A stretch of DNA of 64,000 nt. Source: an uncultured Gammaproteobacteria bacterium. Its GTDB lineage: Bacteria; Pseudomonadota; Gammaproteobacteria; Pseudomonadales; Ketobacteraceae. Both the position numbers and the translations under genes were made by a program. Below, piece after piece: positions 50,004 to 61,927 of this stretch. The stretch spans positions 1-64,000 of the forward strand of contig CAJXZM010000007.1 in the NCBI GenBank assembly GCA_913063125.1, in the 5' to 3' direction. Positions within the stretch are counted from its first letter, which is position 1, and every line of letters begins with the position of its first letter. The notes beneath the pieces are model-generated. The model was not told the DNA's origin. It saw nothing but the letters and a program-made list of their open reading frames with translations, and did not search any database.

Positions 50004-50781
50004 GATTATTGCCCCAGCACTGATCATCGGTCTCATTTTGACCGCTATTGCAGGCCCCCTAGGTTCCTTTATTGTCTGGGGAAGAATGTCGTATTTTGGC
50101 GATACACTCGCACATTCGGCGCTACTTGGTGTTGCGCTTGGACTATTCCTTTCCCTAGACCCCATTGTTGGCGTCATCATTGTTACCGTGTCAGTAGCAA
50201 TCCTCTTAAGCACCTTACAAAAACAACGTAATATCAGCAGTGATGCGTTATTGGGCATTGTTGCCCACGGCACCCTTGCATTAGGCTTAGTCCTGGTAAG
50301 CCTAAAAGAAGGTGTTAGAGTCGACTTATTAGGGCTGCTATTTGGCGACTTATTAGCTGTCACCTTTTCCGATACTCTATGGGTGGGTGGGTGCGCCTTA
50401 TTACTCGCCATTATTACAAAACTTATTTGGAATCCGTTACTTAACATATTAATCAACAGTGACTTAGCCCGTGCAGAAGGACTGCCTGTGGATAAAATAC
50501 GCATGATCTACATGATCTGCTTGGCACTGCTAGTCGCGATAGGAATGAAAGTAGTTGGGGCATTACTCATTACTGCGTTACTCATCATCCCCCCCGCAGG
50601 TGCTCGAAGGCTCGCAAACACACCAGAGCAGATGGCTCTTTTTGCCAGTTTGATAGGTATGTCATCGATTATACTAGGAATGTTGGCATCATTGCAGTGG
50701 GATACACCAGCAGGCCCTAGCATCGTGTTAAGCGCTTGTTTATTATTTAGCTTGACCCTCACAAGAGGAAGTCAGTCTTAA
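49996..50781 (+). CDS. znuB: zinc ABC transporter permease ZnuB
   Basis: 261-residue membrane protein of the ABC-3 family with about eight helices. Characteristic segments are WGRMSYFGDTLAHSALLGVAL near the N-terminus (part quoted: SYFGDTLAHSALLG) and LLITALLIIPPAGAR. It forms the channel for zinc import with ZnuC. The start overlaps znuC's end, with no spare ribosome site needed. Confidence 0.95.
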   Translation: MIEIIAPALIIGLILTAIAGPLGSFIVWGRMSYFGDTLAHSALLGVALGLFLSLDPIVGVIIVTVSVAILLSTLQKQRNISSDALLGIVAHGTLALGLVLVSLKEGVRVDLLGLLFGDLLAVTFSDTLWVGGCALLLAIITKLIWNPLLNILINSDLARAEGLPVDKIRMIYMICLALLVAIGMKVVGALLITALLIIPPAGARRLANTPEQMALFASLIGMSSIILGMLASLQWDTPAGPSIVLSACLLFSLTLTRGSQS

Positions 50782-50853
50782 CAAGAAAACAATTAATTTG
50801 TGTCTACACTTAATCAGTATACAAGACGTTATTAAAAATATTTGAGAGCCATT

Positions 50854-51777
50854 ATGTATAAGCCGTTTATCACGTTCATTTCAATTTCCGCCCTCACAAG
50901 TCTAAGTCTAACTGGTTGCGTGAACCTACGAACAGGCCCTCAGGCCCAAGATGCAAGCGCTGTAGCAACAACAACCGCACCCGTCATCACCACAGGCTTA
51001 GAAGAAGCCATTCAACAAGACATTGCAAATTGGAGGCTTTCTTCGCCTAAGGGTAACAATGCCGCAGAAAAGCTCGCCACCTTAAAAGAGCAAAACCCCA
51101 CGAACAGCAAAATCGACAGCATCGAATCTCAAATTGCACAGCGCTATATCCAACTCGCTAACAAAGCGCTCGCCAAGCAGAAAGCTCCTGGTCGAACAGC
51201 ATTAAATAAAGCACTTAACTATATTAAGACAGCTCGAACCATTACACCTACATCGCCAATGTTGGATAGAAAAGAAAGCCAAATCAATGAGTTAATCAGC
51301 ATCAACACCCGAAAAATGCAGCTACAAAAAGCGAAAGCGAAAGCCAAGAAGAAAAAGCTCGCTGAACAACAAGCACTGGCCCTTAAAACAGAAAAAGCCA
51401 AACAAGCGGTCATGGAAAACAACCTCATCAATAGCGCCAGCAACAACGGAACATTTGACCCCAACCAGCCCCCATCGTCAATTTCAATGCAAAAACCGGC
51501 GATCAACACTCCAGCTAGCACTGACGACCTATTGATATTTAAACAAACCGACGTCGACAATCAATCTCTAACGTTAGGCCTAGAACTAGAAAACATCAGT
51601 CGCCGAATTGTTAATCGCGATGCCAGCGTTATCGTCCATGCGAACTCAGAAGAGGACTTCCGTTGGATTAACGGTTCCTTAAAAACATACATCTACCTAT
51701 TAAATGCTAACTTTCACCTAAATTCCTCTGCCAAAATTGGCCCCCAAGAATACCCAAGCATTGAGCTCATTCAATAA
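50854..51777 (+). CDS. lipoprotein downstream of znuB, unknown function
   Basis: 307 residues with a lipobox SLTGC (Cys22) and a signal peptide from the ATG at 50854 (GAGAG upstream); a TTG at 50842 is an alternative. Residues about 30-160 are helical with repeated basic stretches; AKAKAKKKKLAEQQ is a coiled-coil/charged region. The final hundred residues form a separate domain (LELENISRRIVNRDASVIV...LNANFHLN). The same position after znuB is occupied by an uncharacterised protein in Pseudomonas. It could support outer-membrane zinc handling, but nothing in the sequence proves this. Confidence 0.65.
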   Translation: MYKPFITFISISALTSLSLTGCVNLRTGPQAQDASAVATTTAPVITTGLEEAIQQDIANWRLSSPKGNNAAEKLATLKEQNPTNSKIDSIESQIAQRYIQLANKALAKQKAPGRTALNKALNYIKTARTITPTSPMLDRKESQINELISINTRKMQLQKAKAKAKKKKLAEQQALALKTEKAKQAVMENNLINSASNNGTFDPNQPPSSISMQKPAINTPASTDDLLIFKQTDVDNQSLTLGLELENISRRIVNRDASVIVHANSEEDFRWINGSLKTYIYLLNANFHLNSSAKIGPQEYPSIELIQ

Positions 51778-51780
51778 TGG

Positions 51781-53190
51781 GTGAGCTCTCTCGTTAACTA
51801 TACGCCCCCAAACACCACAAAAAATATTGCTCCCAAATATCATCAGCAAATATGGTCGTTTGCTTGGCCAATGATGTTAGCGAATATCACAGTACCCTTA
51901 CTTGGTCTAGTGGACACTGCCGTACTAGGCCACTTGGAACACTCAGGTTATCTAGCCGGTGTTGCTATTGGCAGTAATATCTTCACCTTTATATTTTGGG
52001 CTTTTGGTTTTTTACGCATGGGCACCACAGGCTTAGTCGCCCAAGCCTATGGCAAACAAGATACCTCTCAATTACTACGAACACTGATCCAGTCCATTGG
52101 GCTTGCATTATTCATTGGCATTGTAATTATCGTCAATCAAGTCTGGCTAATCCCAACAGCGATTACCTTAATGGACGGCAGCCAACAAACCCAAGCATTA
52201 GCCACTGCCTATTGTGATATCCGTATATGGGGAGCCCCCGCTACCTTAATTCAATACGCATTAATCGGCACCTATATTGGCCTACAAAAACCCAAAGCCT
52301 CTCTTGTTATTCTCATTGTCATAAACCTACTGAATATTATTTTTGATGTGTGGTTTGTGGTATTACTAGAATGGAATGTTGCAGGTGTAGCGCTGGCTAC
52401 GGTATTAGCTGAGTATATCGGTGTGTTTATCTCATTAGGTTACCTTTGCTACTTTCTCTATTATCACTCTCAATCACCAACGGCGAGCAAACCTAATCAA
52501 AAGCGAACATTATTTACTTGGTCATTAAAAGCCCTTCTGAATCGACATGATTTATCCCGCCTTTTTAGCGTGAACGGTGATATTTTTATTCGTACCTGCT
52601 GTTTGTTATTTGTATTTGCATTTTTTACATCTCAAGGAGCAAAACAGGGTGACGTGATTTTAGCAGCCAACGCTGTATTGCTGACCTTTTTGCTGCTTAT
52701 CTCCAATACCTTGGATGGTTTTGCTAACGCAGCAGAAGCAACAGTAGGGCAGTTTGTCGGACAAATGAAGAACAAAAAACACGCATCAAAACAGCAGCTT
52801 ATGCTATTTGTTAGGTCAGCCTTACAATGGTGCGTAGGTTTTACGGCGTTACTAATGTTAATTTTTTATCTGTTTGGGCCTTCTATCATCACTCTATTAA
52901 CAAATATCAATGATGTACAAGAAACCGCAAAACAGTACTTAACCTGGTTAATACTGATGCCTGCACTGTCTTGTTTAAGTTATCTTTATGATGGTATCTT
53001 TATTGGCGCAACGCAAACGCGTTCCATGCGAAATATCATGATTGTATGTTTGTTCGTGGTATTTATTCCATTGTGGATGCTCACACAAACCTACGGTAAC
53101 CATGGGTTATGGTTTGCATTCAGTGCCTTTATGCTAAGTCGTTCAATATTAATGTGGTTTTCATACCAGCGCTTTTTACAATCCTTGTAA
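51781..53190 (+). CDS. MATE family multidrug efflux protein, DinF-like
   Basis: 469 residues and 12 helices. Opens SFAWPMMLANITVPLLGLVD and has the DinF-type GHLEHSGYLAGVAIGS, with LDGFANAAEATVGQ in the second half. It exports cationic drugs in exchange for Na+ or H+. The start is a GTG three bases after the previous stop; an ATG at 51777 is out of frame. Probably part of the same transcript as the lipoprotein. Confidence 0.88.
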   Translation: MSSLVNYTPPNTTKNIAPKYHQQIWSFAWPMMLANITVPLLGLVDTAVLGHLEHSGYLAGVAIGSNIFTFIFWAFGFLRMGTTGLVAQAYGKQDTSQLLRTLIQSIGLALFIGIVIIVNQVWLIPTAITLMDGSQQTQALATAYCDIRIWGAPATLIQYALIGTYIGLQKPKASLVILIVINLLNIIFDVWFVVLLEWNVAGVALATVLAEYIGVFISLGYLCYFLYYHSQSPTASKPNQKRTLFTWSLKALLNRHDLSRLFSVNGDIFIRTCCLLFVFAFFTSQGAKQGDVILAANAVLLTFLLLISNTLDGFANAAEATVGQFVGQMKNKKHASKQQLMLFVRSALQWCVGFTALLMLIFYLFGPSIITLLTNINDVQETAKQYLTWLILMPALSCLSYLYDGIFIGATQTRSMRNIMIVCLFVVFIPLWMLTQTYGNHGLWFAFSAFMLSRSILMWFSYQRFLQSL

Positions 53191-53217
53191 GCGCTGATTT
53201 ATCTTGTCGTTCAAATT

Positions 53218-53457
53218 CTACTTTATAATTTTCACTGCGCTTATTTGTACGGCATTTACTTGTACCACACCCTGAGCATCCTTCTCTGCATTAATCGCAC
53301 GAACATCTTCTTCTTTCGGCCGCTGACTCATATACCCGCAGGACACACACTCTGCAACATCTTCCCCATCCTGTATATACGTAACAATTTTATCCATTTC
53401 CTGACATTCTGGGCATACTGCTCCAGCAATAAATCGTCTGGTTTTTTTTGGGGTCAT
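53218..53457 (-). CDS. yheV: YheV-like zinc ribbon protein (DUF2387)
   Basis: 79 residues with two CxxC pairs, CPECQEMD and CVSCGYMS, and the lead RRFIAGAV matching E. coli YheV. The frame runs further upstream to 53529; I start at MTPKKTRRF because it matches the family. Downstream of prlC by 84 bp, the same order as in Pseudomonas and E. coli. Role unknown. Confidence 0.85.
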   Translation of the reverse strand: MTPKKTRRFIAGAVCPECQEMDKIVTYIQDGEDVAECVSCGYMSQRPKEEDVRAINAEKDAQGVVQVNAVQISAVKIIK

Positions 53458-53541
53458 ATTATTTAACTCATTATTCTTTAATTTCACTTCATTTAATACA
53501 GTATTTTTCGTTCCCTGATCTCTCTGCATACTAACCTTTGC

Positions 53542-55608
53542 TTAAGCCGTTAACCCAGAGTGTCGTAATAATGCATCGACATTTGGCTCTCGACCGCGAA
53601 AGGCAACAAATAATTCCATCGGTTCTCTAGAGCCACCTTTCTCCAAGATATTTCGCTTAAAAGCATCACCCGAGGCTTTATCAAAAATACCATTTTCTTC
53701 AAACAGTGAGAAAGCATCTGCCGATAATACTTCTGCCCACTTATAGCTGTAATAACCCGCCGCATAACCACCGGCAAAGATATGACTAAAGCTACACTCA
53801 AAACGGTTAAATTCTGGAGGGGTAATCACAGAGACCTGATCCCGAATGTCATCAAGTACATGGTGGATACTAACATTGTCCACCTGATGCTGCTGATAAT
53901 AACAATGAATAGAAAAATCAAATAAAGAGAACTCCAATTGACGCACCATTTGCATAGCTGACTGGAAGTTCTTTGCGGATAGCATTTTATCTAACATATC
54001 ATCAGGTAATGCTTCTCCCGTTTCATAATGTCCTGACATCATAGGAATTGCATCCTTTTCCCAGCACCAATTTTCCATAAACTGACTGGGTAACTCCACT
54101 GCATCCCATGCCACACCATTAATACCCGACACAGCACTTGCTTCCACCTGCGTTAGCATATGATGTAAACCGTGACCAAACTCATGAAATAGAGTGGTTA
54201 CCTCGTTATGAGTTAACAATGCTGGTTTACCACCCACCGGCCCATTAAAATTACAGGTAAGAAATGCTACTGGTAATTGCAACGTCCCAATAGATGTTCG
54301 ACGACGTACCTTACAATCTGCCATCCAAGCACCCCCACGCTTATGTTCGCGAGCGTAAACATCTAAATAGAATGTTGCAATCGTCTCTCCTAGATTGTCG
54401 TTCTCATTACTCAACACATGGAACAATCGAACATCTGGGTGCCAAGTATCAAAGTCTGATACTTCTTCAAAACTCACATCAAACAATCGAGATGCAACAG
54501 CAAACATACCCTCTAACACTTTGTTATAAGGAAACCAAGGGCGTAACGCTTCTTGAGAAATAGCGTACTTTTCCTGTTTTAATTTTTCACTGTAAAATGC
54601 AATATCCCAAGCGTACAACGTATCTGTATTAAAAATATTCTGCGCAAACTCCTGCAATTCAAACAATTCATTCCGAGCAACCGGTAAGGACTTGTTCGCT
54701 AAATTATTAAGGAATGAAAATACCTGATCCGTATCCGTTGTCATTTTTGTTGCAATAGAACGCTCGGCGTAATTATTAAAATCCAGCAACTGAGCAATCT
54801 CATCTTTTAGCGCCAAGATTTCTACCATCAGAGGGTTGTTATCCCACTGTCCAGCATCAGGCCCTTGCTCCGATGCACGTGTTGTATAAGCAGTATACAT
54901 TTCTTGACGAAGCACTCGATTCTCACAATACGTCACCACCGAGATATAACAGGGGATGTCTAGTGTCAGTAAATACCCCTCAAGCTCTTTGGCTTCCGCT
55001 GCCTGTTTCGCCGCCGCTAAAGACGATGCAGGCAAACCTGCAAGCTCACTTTCATTAACAATACACTTCGACCACGCCTGAGATGCATCCAACACGTTTT
55101 CTGAATACTTGCTAGAAAGCTCCGACAAACGCTTTTTAATATCCCCAAATCGCAGCTGTTTCTCTGGGGCTAAATCAATACCTGATAACGTAAAATCTCG
55201 TAACGCATTATCAACAACTTTTTGCTGTGCTTCACTTAATGAAGCAAATTGCTCAGAGGTTTTTAAAGACGAAAATGCATCAAACAATCCATGGTGTTGT
55301 CCAAGTTCGGTACTGTACTCAGATAACTTGGGTAAACACGCATTATAAGCATCCCTCAATACATCACTGTTCGCTACCGCATTAAGATGGCTTACAGGTG
55401 ACCACATTTGCTCTAATTTATCCTCCATCTCAGCATAGGGCTGCAAGAAATTATCAACGCTCGCGCCTTCGGTATCTACCACAGCAAGAATATCGACCAG
55501 CTGCGCCCTATTATCTAGCAGTATTTGATCGAGAGCAGGTTCAATATGTTCTGGCAGAATTGAGGAAAAAGCCGGAAGTTGACCAAAAACGAGAAGAGGG
55601 TTCGACAT
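53542..55608 (-). CDS. prlC: oligopeptidase A
   Basis: 688-residue zinc metallopeptidase of the M3 family. The catalytic motif is HEFGHGLHH followed by a downstream Glu (WDAVELPSQ). Degrades peptides and signal peptides in the cytoplasm. The start MSNPLLVFGQLPAFSSI and the length are normal. Followed by yheV. Confidence 0.96.
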   Translation of the reverse strand: MSNPLLVFGQLPAFSSILPEHIEPALDQILLDNRAQLVDILAVVDTEGASVDNFLQPYAEMEDKLEQMWSPVSHLNAVANSDVLRDAYNACLPKLSEYSTELGQHHGLFDAFSSLKTSEQFASLSEAQQKVVDNALRDFTLSGIDLAPEKQLRFGDIKKRLSELSSKYSENVLDASQAWSKCIVNESELAGLPASSLAAAKQAAEAKELEGYLLTLDIPCYISVVTYCENRVLRQEMYTAYTTRASEQGPDAGQWDNNPLMVEILALKDEIAQLLDFNNYAERSIATKMTTDTDQVFSFLNNLANKSLPVARNELFELQEFAQNIFNTDTLYAWDIAFYSEKLKQEKYAISQEALRPWFPYNKVLEGMFAVASRLFDVSFEEVSDFDTWHPDVRLFHVLSNENDNLGETIATFYLDVYAREHKRGGAWMADCKVRRRTSIGTLQLPVAFLTCNFNGPVGGKPALLTHNEVTTLFHEFGHGLHHMLTQVEASAVSGINGVAWDAVELPSQFMENWCWEKDAIPMMSGHYETGEALPDDMLDKMLSAKNFQSAMQMVRQLEFSLFDFSIHCYYQQHQVDNVSIHHVLDDIRDQVSVITPPEFNRFECSFSHIFAGGYAAGYYSYKWAEVLSADAFSLFEENGIFDKASGDAFKRNILEKGGSREPMELFVAFRGREPNVDALLRHSGLTA

Positions 55609-55756
55609 ATAAGGGGTTCTCTTGGGTATGAGTTAAGAGCATTCTGCCGCCACTTATCGATATGAGGCCTGCAAGTTTCTTTATTTTACGATAAGTGCTG
55701 TACCGACAAACAAAGAATGCTTTTTACATAGTTTAACTCAATTAACCCGATGAGGC

Positions 55757-56569
55757 TCACCCCTTTAATGAAGCAATCACCTGCCCCGTTGGCGGCATCA
55801 ACCCGCGCCACAACCTAAACGACTCTGCCGCCTGCTCCACCAACATTCCCAAACCATCATAGGTCGCAGCAGCCCCTAAATTCTGAGCCCACAGGTTAAA
55901 AGAGGTTGCATCAGCACTGTACATCATGTCGTAACAACGGGAATACTCACCAATAACACATTCTGGAAGTGGAGGAACATCTCCACTCAAACTCGCCGAT
56001 GTACCATTAATAATCCAATCAAATGGGTCGCCCGCCAAATCTTCAAAAGAACACGCTTCGATTCGACCCATATCAGTGAACTGATCTGCCAATACCTGCG
56101 CTTTCTCCAATGTTCTGTTCACAACAACCACTGACGCCGGGTTCTCCTGTAACAACGGAGCAAGTACACCTCGAACCGCTCCACCAGCACCCACAACCAA
56201 TACACGTTTATTGGTAACACGACCATCATGGTTATTGGCGATATCACGCATCATGCCCACACCATCAGTATTATCCCCACGGATACGGCCATCCGTTAAA
56301 CAAATCAACGTATTAACTGCACCTGCTCGCTGAGCCCGGTCACTTAACTCATCAGCCAACTCATACGCTTGTTGCTTAAAAGGAACAGTAACATTAAGGC
56401 CTTTACCACCTTCGGCAAAGAATGCTGCCACAGCGTCCACAAACCCATCTTCTGGCACTAACATTGCCGAATAGGTGATATCCTGATCACTAAGGTGAGC
56501 AAATTCTTTATGTATAAGAGGAGATTTACTGTGTTTGATGGGGTTTCCCATCACTGCATAACGATCCAT
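55757..56569 (-). CDS. aroE: shikimate dehydrogenase
   Basis: NADPH-dependent conversion of 3-dehydroshikimate to shikimate in aromatic amino acid synthesis. 270 residues. Substrate motif NPIKHSKSPLIH, catalytic Lys in VTVPFKQQAYEL, nucleotide loop GAGGAVRGVL. Last gene of the leftward dprA-purE-tsaC-hemF-aroE series. Confidence 0.96.
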   Translation of the reverse strand: MDRYAVMGNPIKHSKSPLIHKEFAHLSDQDITYSAMLVPEDGFVDAVAAFFAEGGKGLNVTVPFKQQAYELADELSDRAQRAGAVNTLICLTDGRIRGDNTDGVGMMRDIANNHDGRVTNKRVLVVGAGGAVRGVLAPLLQENPASVVVVNRTLEKAQVLADQFTDMGRIEACSFEDLAGDPFDWIINGTSASLSGDVPPLPECVIGEYSRCYDMMYSADATSFNLWAQNLGAAATYDGLGMLVEQAAESFRLWRGLMPPTGQVIASLKG

Positions 56570-56610
56570 AGAACACTTACTTTTTGTTAATTTATATCAG
56601 AACTTAGAAA

Positions 56611-58097
<1,487 letters not shown>

Positions 58098-58125
58098 GGC
58101 ATGATGTAACTGCCCAATGGAGATG

Positions 58126-58632
58126 CTAACTTCTTAACTTCTCTTGCAAAGCAACATCTTTAGCAATAACTGCTGCAGCACTTGCAGCGCGATCATCCAA
58201 TAACCGCTGTGCTAAATCAGCATCTGCCAATGACATCATTTGCCCTGCCAAATAAGCTGCATTCTTAGCGCCTGCTTTACCGATAGCAACCGTTGCAACA
58301 GGAATGCCTCCAGGCATCTGAACGGTAGACAACAATGCATCCATTCCATCCAACGACCCAGAAACAACCGGAATACCTATAACAGGCTTCAACGTGTTAG
58401 CAGCAACAGCACCCGCAAGGTGAGCAGCCATACCCGCAGCACAAATAAAGACCGAACAACCACGCTTATCTGCATCGACAACATAATCATGAGTAGCTAC
58501 AGGAGTACGGTGAGCAGAGGTCACTTTAACTTCCATAGGAATCTGAAGTTGCTTTAATACATCAATTGCTGACTGCACAGTAGGCAGGTCTGAATCGGAC
58601 CCCATTAGGATTGCTACAAAAGGCTTGGACAT
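58126..58632 (-). CDS. purE: N5-carboxyaminoimidazole ribonucleotide mutase
   Basis: 168 residues; class I PurE, rearranging N5-CAIR to CAIR in purine synthesis. VAILMGSDSDLPTVQSA, SAHRTPVATHDY and AAGMAAHLAGAVAA are diagnostic. The ATG at 58632 has AGGTGA upstream; the upstream frame to 58719 is not family sequence. No purK in view. Confidence 0.96.
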   Translation of the reverse strand: MSKPFVAILMGSDSDLPTVQSAIDVLKQLQIPMEVKVTSAHRTPVATHDYVVDADKRGCSVFICAAGMAAHLAGAVAANTLKPVIGIPVVSGSLDGMDALLSTVQMPGGIPVATVAIGKAGAKNAAYLAGQMMSLADADLAQRLLDDRAASAAAVIAKDVALQEKLRS

Positions 58633-58728
58633 ATCGTCACCTGTTTTATTGGTCTGTGAAACGGATAAATTGAACTGAAAAATTATAATAAGGCTTAAAA
58701 AAGCGGCACGGTAACCCACTCACGATAG

Positions 58729-59904
58729 CTATGCAAGCAAATACCCTCGATTGGTACTGATAATTACACCATCTAACTCCAACATGACCAATGCCGAATT
58801 CACCTCAGCAACGCTAATACCCGTTTTTGATATCACAAAATCAACATTACAGGGGTCGTGCTCCAATAAGCTAAGTATCTGAGCTTCTGTAGATTTTTCC
58901 GGATAATTTACAGTGTTTAATGCGACTGGTTGCTTCTGGCTACCACTATTTTCCACCCCAACGGCATTCAACTGAAAGGTTGATAGCAGTGGCAATAGTT
59001 CTTCCACTACATGCTCACCACTTTCCACTAATTTAGCCCCTTGACGAATAAGCTCATGACAGCCTTTCGTCAAGGGGTTGTGGATAGACCCCGGTATAGC
59101 AAACACCTCACGTCCCTGCTGAACCGCCTCCCGGGCTGTAATTAGCGAACCGCTTTTCTTGGCAGCTTCCACCACCAACACCCCCAGACTCATACCGCTC
59201 ACAATACGATTACGCCGAGGAAAATATTCTGCCCGAGGGCCCACACCAATAGGATATTCACTGACCAACGCGCCGCTCTCAACCACTTTATCCGCAAGCA
59301 CCTGATTAACCCGTGGATATATCTGATCCAAACCATGGGCAAGCACCGCAACCGTATAACCTTCTGCCGCTAACGCTCCTTGATGAGCTGCACCATCAAT
59401 ACCTTTTGCTAAACCACTAGTAGTAATAAAACCTTTTTCAGCGAAATACTGAGAAAAATTATGTGCCGTATCAAGCCCCATTCGAGTGGGGTTTCGGCTA
59501 CCAACAATGGCGATTTGAGGGAAGGCGAGGGTATCAACATCACCTTTCACAAATAGTAGGGGGGGAGCACCTGCCACTTCATTTAGCAGGGGAGGGTAAA
59601 GTGCTTCTTTGCACAGCACTATGTGATGATTCTCTGAGTTGTGCCACCAACGAAGATCGTCATCCACATTTTTGCTAATCGTGCTTGAACTGTCTCCCGC
59701 CGATCTGCTTCGTTGAAATTCTTTAATTATCTCAATTTGAGCTGACTTTAGCCCTATGTTTTCTAAAGCCGCTCTAGAAAGTGAAAAGAGCTCAGGCAAA
59801 TCGCCCTCACAATGCGTGAGTAAGTGATGAAATGAAACAGGACCTACTCCAGGTACTCGCCAAAGCGCCAACCAATAGGGGACGTGATCTTCCATGATAT
59901 GCAT
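58729..59904 (-). CDS. dprA: DNA processing protein DprA
   Basis: 391 residues. The Rossmann-like core has IVGSRNPTRMG, TSGLAKGIDGAAHQGAL, FPRRNRIVSGMS and IPGSIHNPLTKGCH; a winged-helix DML1-like tail follows. It loads RecA on single-stranded DNA in natural transformation. An N-terminal helix-hairpin-like WRVPGVGPVSFH is present. Upstream is a strong terminator separating it from the LysM gene. Confidence 0.95.
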   Translation of the reverse strand: MHIMEDHVPYWLALWRVPGVGPVSFHHLLTHCEGDLPELFSLSRAALENIGLKSAQIEIIKEFQRSRSAGDSSSTISKNVDDDLRWWHNSENHHIVLCKEALYPPLLNEVAGAPPLLFVKGDVDTLAFPQIAIVGSRNPTRMGLDTAHNFSQYFAEKGFITTSGLAKGIDGAAHQGALAAEGYTVAVLAHGLDQIYPRVNQVLADKVVESGALVSEYPIGVGPRAEYFPRRNRIVSGMSLGVLVVEAAKKSGSLITAREAVQQGREVFAIPGSIHNPLTKGCHELIRQGAKLVESGEHVVEELLPLLSTFQLNAVGVENSGSQKQPVALNTVNYPEKSTEAQILSLLEHDPCNVDFVISKTGISVAEVNSALVMLELDGVIISTNRGYLLA

Positions 59905-59960
59905 TATTTATCCACTGTTAACTAAGATTGTTAGCCACATAGACGCCAATGCCACAAATA

Positions 59961-60009
59961 AAAACGCAAAAGGCCCACATTTAACATTAATGCGGGCCTT
60001 TTGCGTTTT
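59961..60009 (-). terminator. strong terminator between LysM gene and dprA
   Basis: Sixteen-bp perfect arms (AAAACGCAAAAGGCCC and its reverse complement) with a 17-nt loop. A/T-rich ends give a U run in both directions. It ends the LysM gene transcript, lying 27 bp beyond its stop. Confidence 0.9.
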
Positions 60010-60036
60010 CTACTCAACACAACATATCACTATGGT

Positions 60037-61089
60037 TTAATTAGGGTTTTTCACTCTATCCAATACTGACAATGGTGCACTAGATTTAAGAATCAATCCG
60101 TAAGATGTTTTCTCGAACGTTCTAAAAATCATCATCATTCCACGGCGATGATCAGGCAGTTTGATCAGTTCTTGAGTAAATTGGTCTTTGACCACCTCAC
60201 CCTTTGCAAAAACCGCTAAAACGTCACCAATTTCAACACTTTCTCGAGTTCCACGGTTAATCACCACTACATCGTACAAACTCACATTTTTCACTCCACT
60301 AAATACATGGATGATCTGACCATCAATTTCTTCAACGGGTGCTTTAGGGTAAAAGGTAGAGTTTACTTTGCGCTCTTCGGTCGGCAACAAACGATCCCCT
60401 ACCCGAATATCTTCGTTAGAGCTTTGTACTTTAAAGCGCGCAATATCACCTTCTTCGCTTTCATAACGTACAATACCCAAATCCAATGCCGCAAAGCCCA
60501 GCAATTCTTTTGTCTCTGGATCTAAGTAGGTTGGACCGCCACGATACACGCCATACGCTTTTTGACTTTCACTCCAGTCACCACGAGCATAAAGATAACT
60601 GCCCACACCCATGATAATATGCTCTTCATCACCGGCCACGATATACGGTGCAAGACTTAATTCGTCCTTAGCCAGGACGCGGTTATTCACCAAGAAACTT
60701 TGAATATGTTCCAAAGGTATCGCTGGAATTACCGTATCGATTGGTGTAATACGAGCCTTCGGGGTCAACTTAATAGTATCACCGGGCTTAAACTTTAAAA
60801 CGCGAGGACCTTTTTCAACATTCAGATACGGTTGCCCTTTCACGTATACTAAACGTAAAACGTCTCCTGGATAGATTAAGTGTGGGTTATCGATCTGAGG
60901 ATTAACAAACCACAACTCTGGCCACAACCAGGGGTTTTTCAAGAATGCATTCGAAATATCCCACAACGTATCGCCGGAGCTCACGTTATAGGTAGTAGGA
61001 TGATTATCTTTCAGCTCAACATCAGCGGCGGCTTGAAGGGAAAAACCCAGCAGCCCAACCCCTAACAATCTGAGAAATGATTTCATCAT
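60037..61089 (-). CDS. LysM domain-containing exported protein
   Basis: 350 residues with a signal peptide from the ATG at 61089 (AGGGA upstream; ATG at 61086 also possible). A LysM domain, YNVSSGDTLWDISNAFLKNP...IYPGDVLRLV (about 36-85), binds peptidoglycan. The remainder, with DELSLAPYIVAGDEEHI and RGTRESVEIGDVLAV, is a family-conserved module of unknown role. It lies between dprA and def as in Pseudomonas. Longer frame to 61182 ignored. Confidence 0.88.
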   Translation of the reverse strand: MMKSFLRLLGVGLLGFSLQAAADVELKDNHPTTYNVSSGDTLWDISNAFLKNPWLWPELWFVNPQIDNPHLIYPGDVLRLVYVKGQPYLNVEKGPRVLKFKPGDTIKLTPKARITPIDTVIPAIPLEHIQSFLVNNRVLAKDELSLAPYIVAGDEEHIIMGVGSYLYARGDWSESQKAYGVYRGGPTYLDPETKELLGFAALDLGIVRYESEEGDIARFKVQSSNEDIRVGDRLLPTEERKVNSTFYPKAPVEEIDGQIIHVFSGVKNVSLYDVVVINRGTRESVEIGDVLAVFAKGEVVKDQFTQELIKLPDHRRGMMMIFRTFEKTSYGLILKSSAPLSVLDRVKNPN

Positions 61090-61411
61090 GGTGAGAATCC
61101 CTTTATCATTATTAAACGGTATTATTAGATCTAGTATTACCTGTGCCAACAACCTGCTCAATAAGCAGCCTATTTTCCACAAATGGTGGTCAATATGTTC
61201 GAGAATGCCGCTGAAGCGCTATAAGCACAAGACATTCTCTTTAAATATAGCCCTTTTATAGAAAAGCTTGGGAACTGTTGCACATTTGCTTTCATTGTAG
61301 ACGAATTTTTACGTTCAAAATGAGCATTTGCAATACAAACATCATCTTAGCAACTTTTATTCGTATTTTACGATAACCTAATCAATAACTTGATAACAAC
61401 TGACGAACATT
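61090..61411. other. divergent intergenic region, LysM gene/def
   Basis: About 320 bp between the LysM gene and def starts. Promoters for both are expected here. I see no palindrome or small gene that I can support. Confidence 0.45.
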
Positions 61412-61927
61412 ATGGCCTTATTAGATATATTAGAATTCCCTGATCCGCGACTTCGCACCAAAGCAAAAGATGTAAAAGAAGTTAACAATAGCATCCGCAA
61501 GCTCGTGGATAACATGCTAGAAACCATGTACGAAGCCCCCGGTATCGGTTTGGCAGCCACTCAAGTTAACGTTCATCAACGTGTAGTCGTAATTGATGTT
61601 TCTGAAGAAAAGGATCAGCCCCTTGTTTTGATTAACCCCACCTATCAAATTATAGGGGGTGAGCAAGAATACGACGAAGGTTGCCTTTCCGTACCGGGTT
61701 ATTATGAAACGGTTATTCGGGCAGAGAAAATACAACTAAATGCCATCGATCGTGACGGTAACGCCTTCGAAATGCAATGTGATGAGCTACTGGCTATCTG
61801 TGTACAGCATGAAATTGATCATCTTAATGGTGTATTATTTGTTGATCATATATCCAAGCTAAAACGTGAGCGAATTAAAGCCAAGCTTGTCAAAGCCCAC
61901 AAGGCCGAGTTGAAAAAGCACCGCTAA
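61412..61927 (+). CDS. def: peptide deformylase
   Basis: Removes the formyl group from nascent proteins. 171 residues with the three motifs [18 protein letters not shown] (metal-binding Cys) and QHEIDHLNG (metal-binding His pair with catalytic Glu). Followed by fmt and rsmB. Confidence 0.97.
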   Translation: MALLDILEFPDPRLRTKAKDVKEVNNSIRKLVDNMLETMYEAPGIGLAATQVNVHQRVVVIDVSEEKDQPLVLINPTYQIIGGEQEYDEGCLSVPGYYETVIRAEKIQLNAIDRDGNAFEMQCDELLAICVQHEIDHLNGVLFVDHISKLKRERIKAKLVKAHKAELKKHR

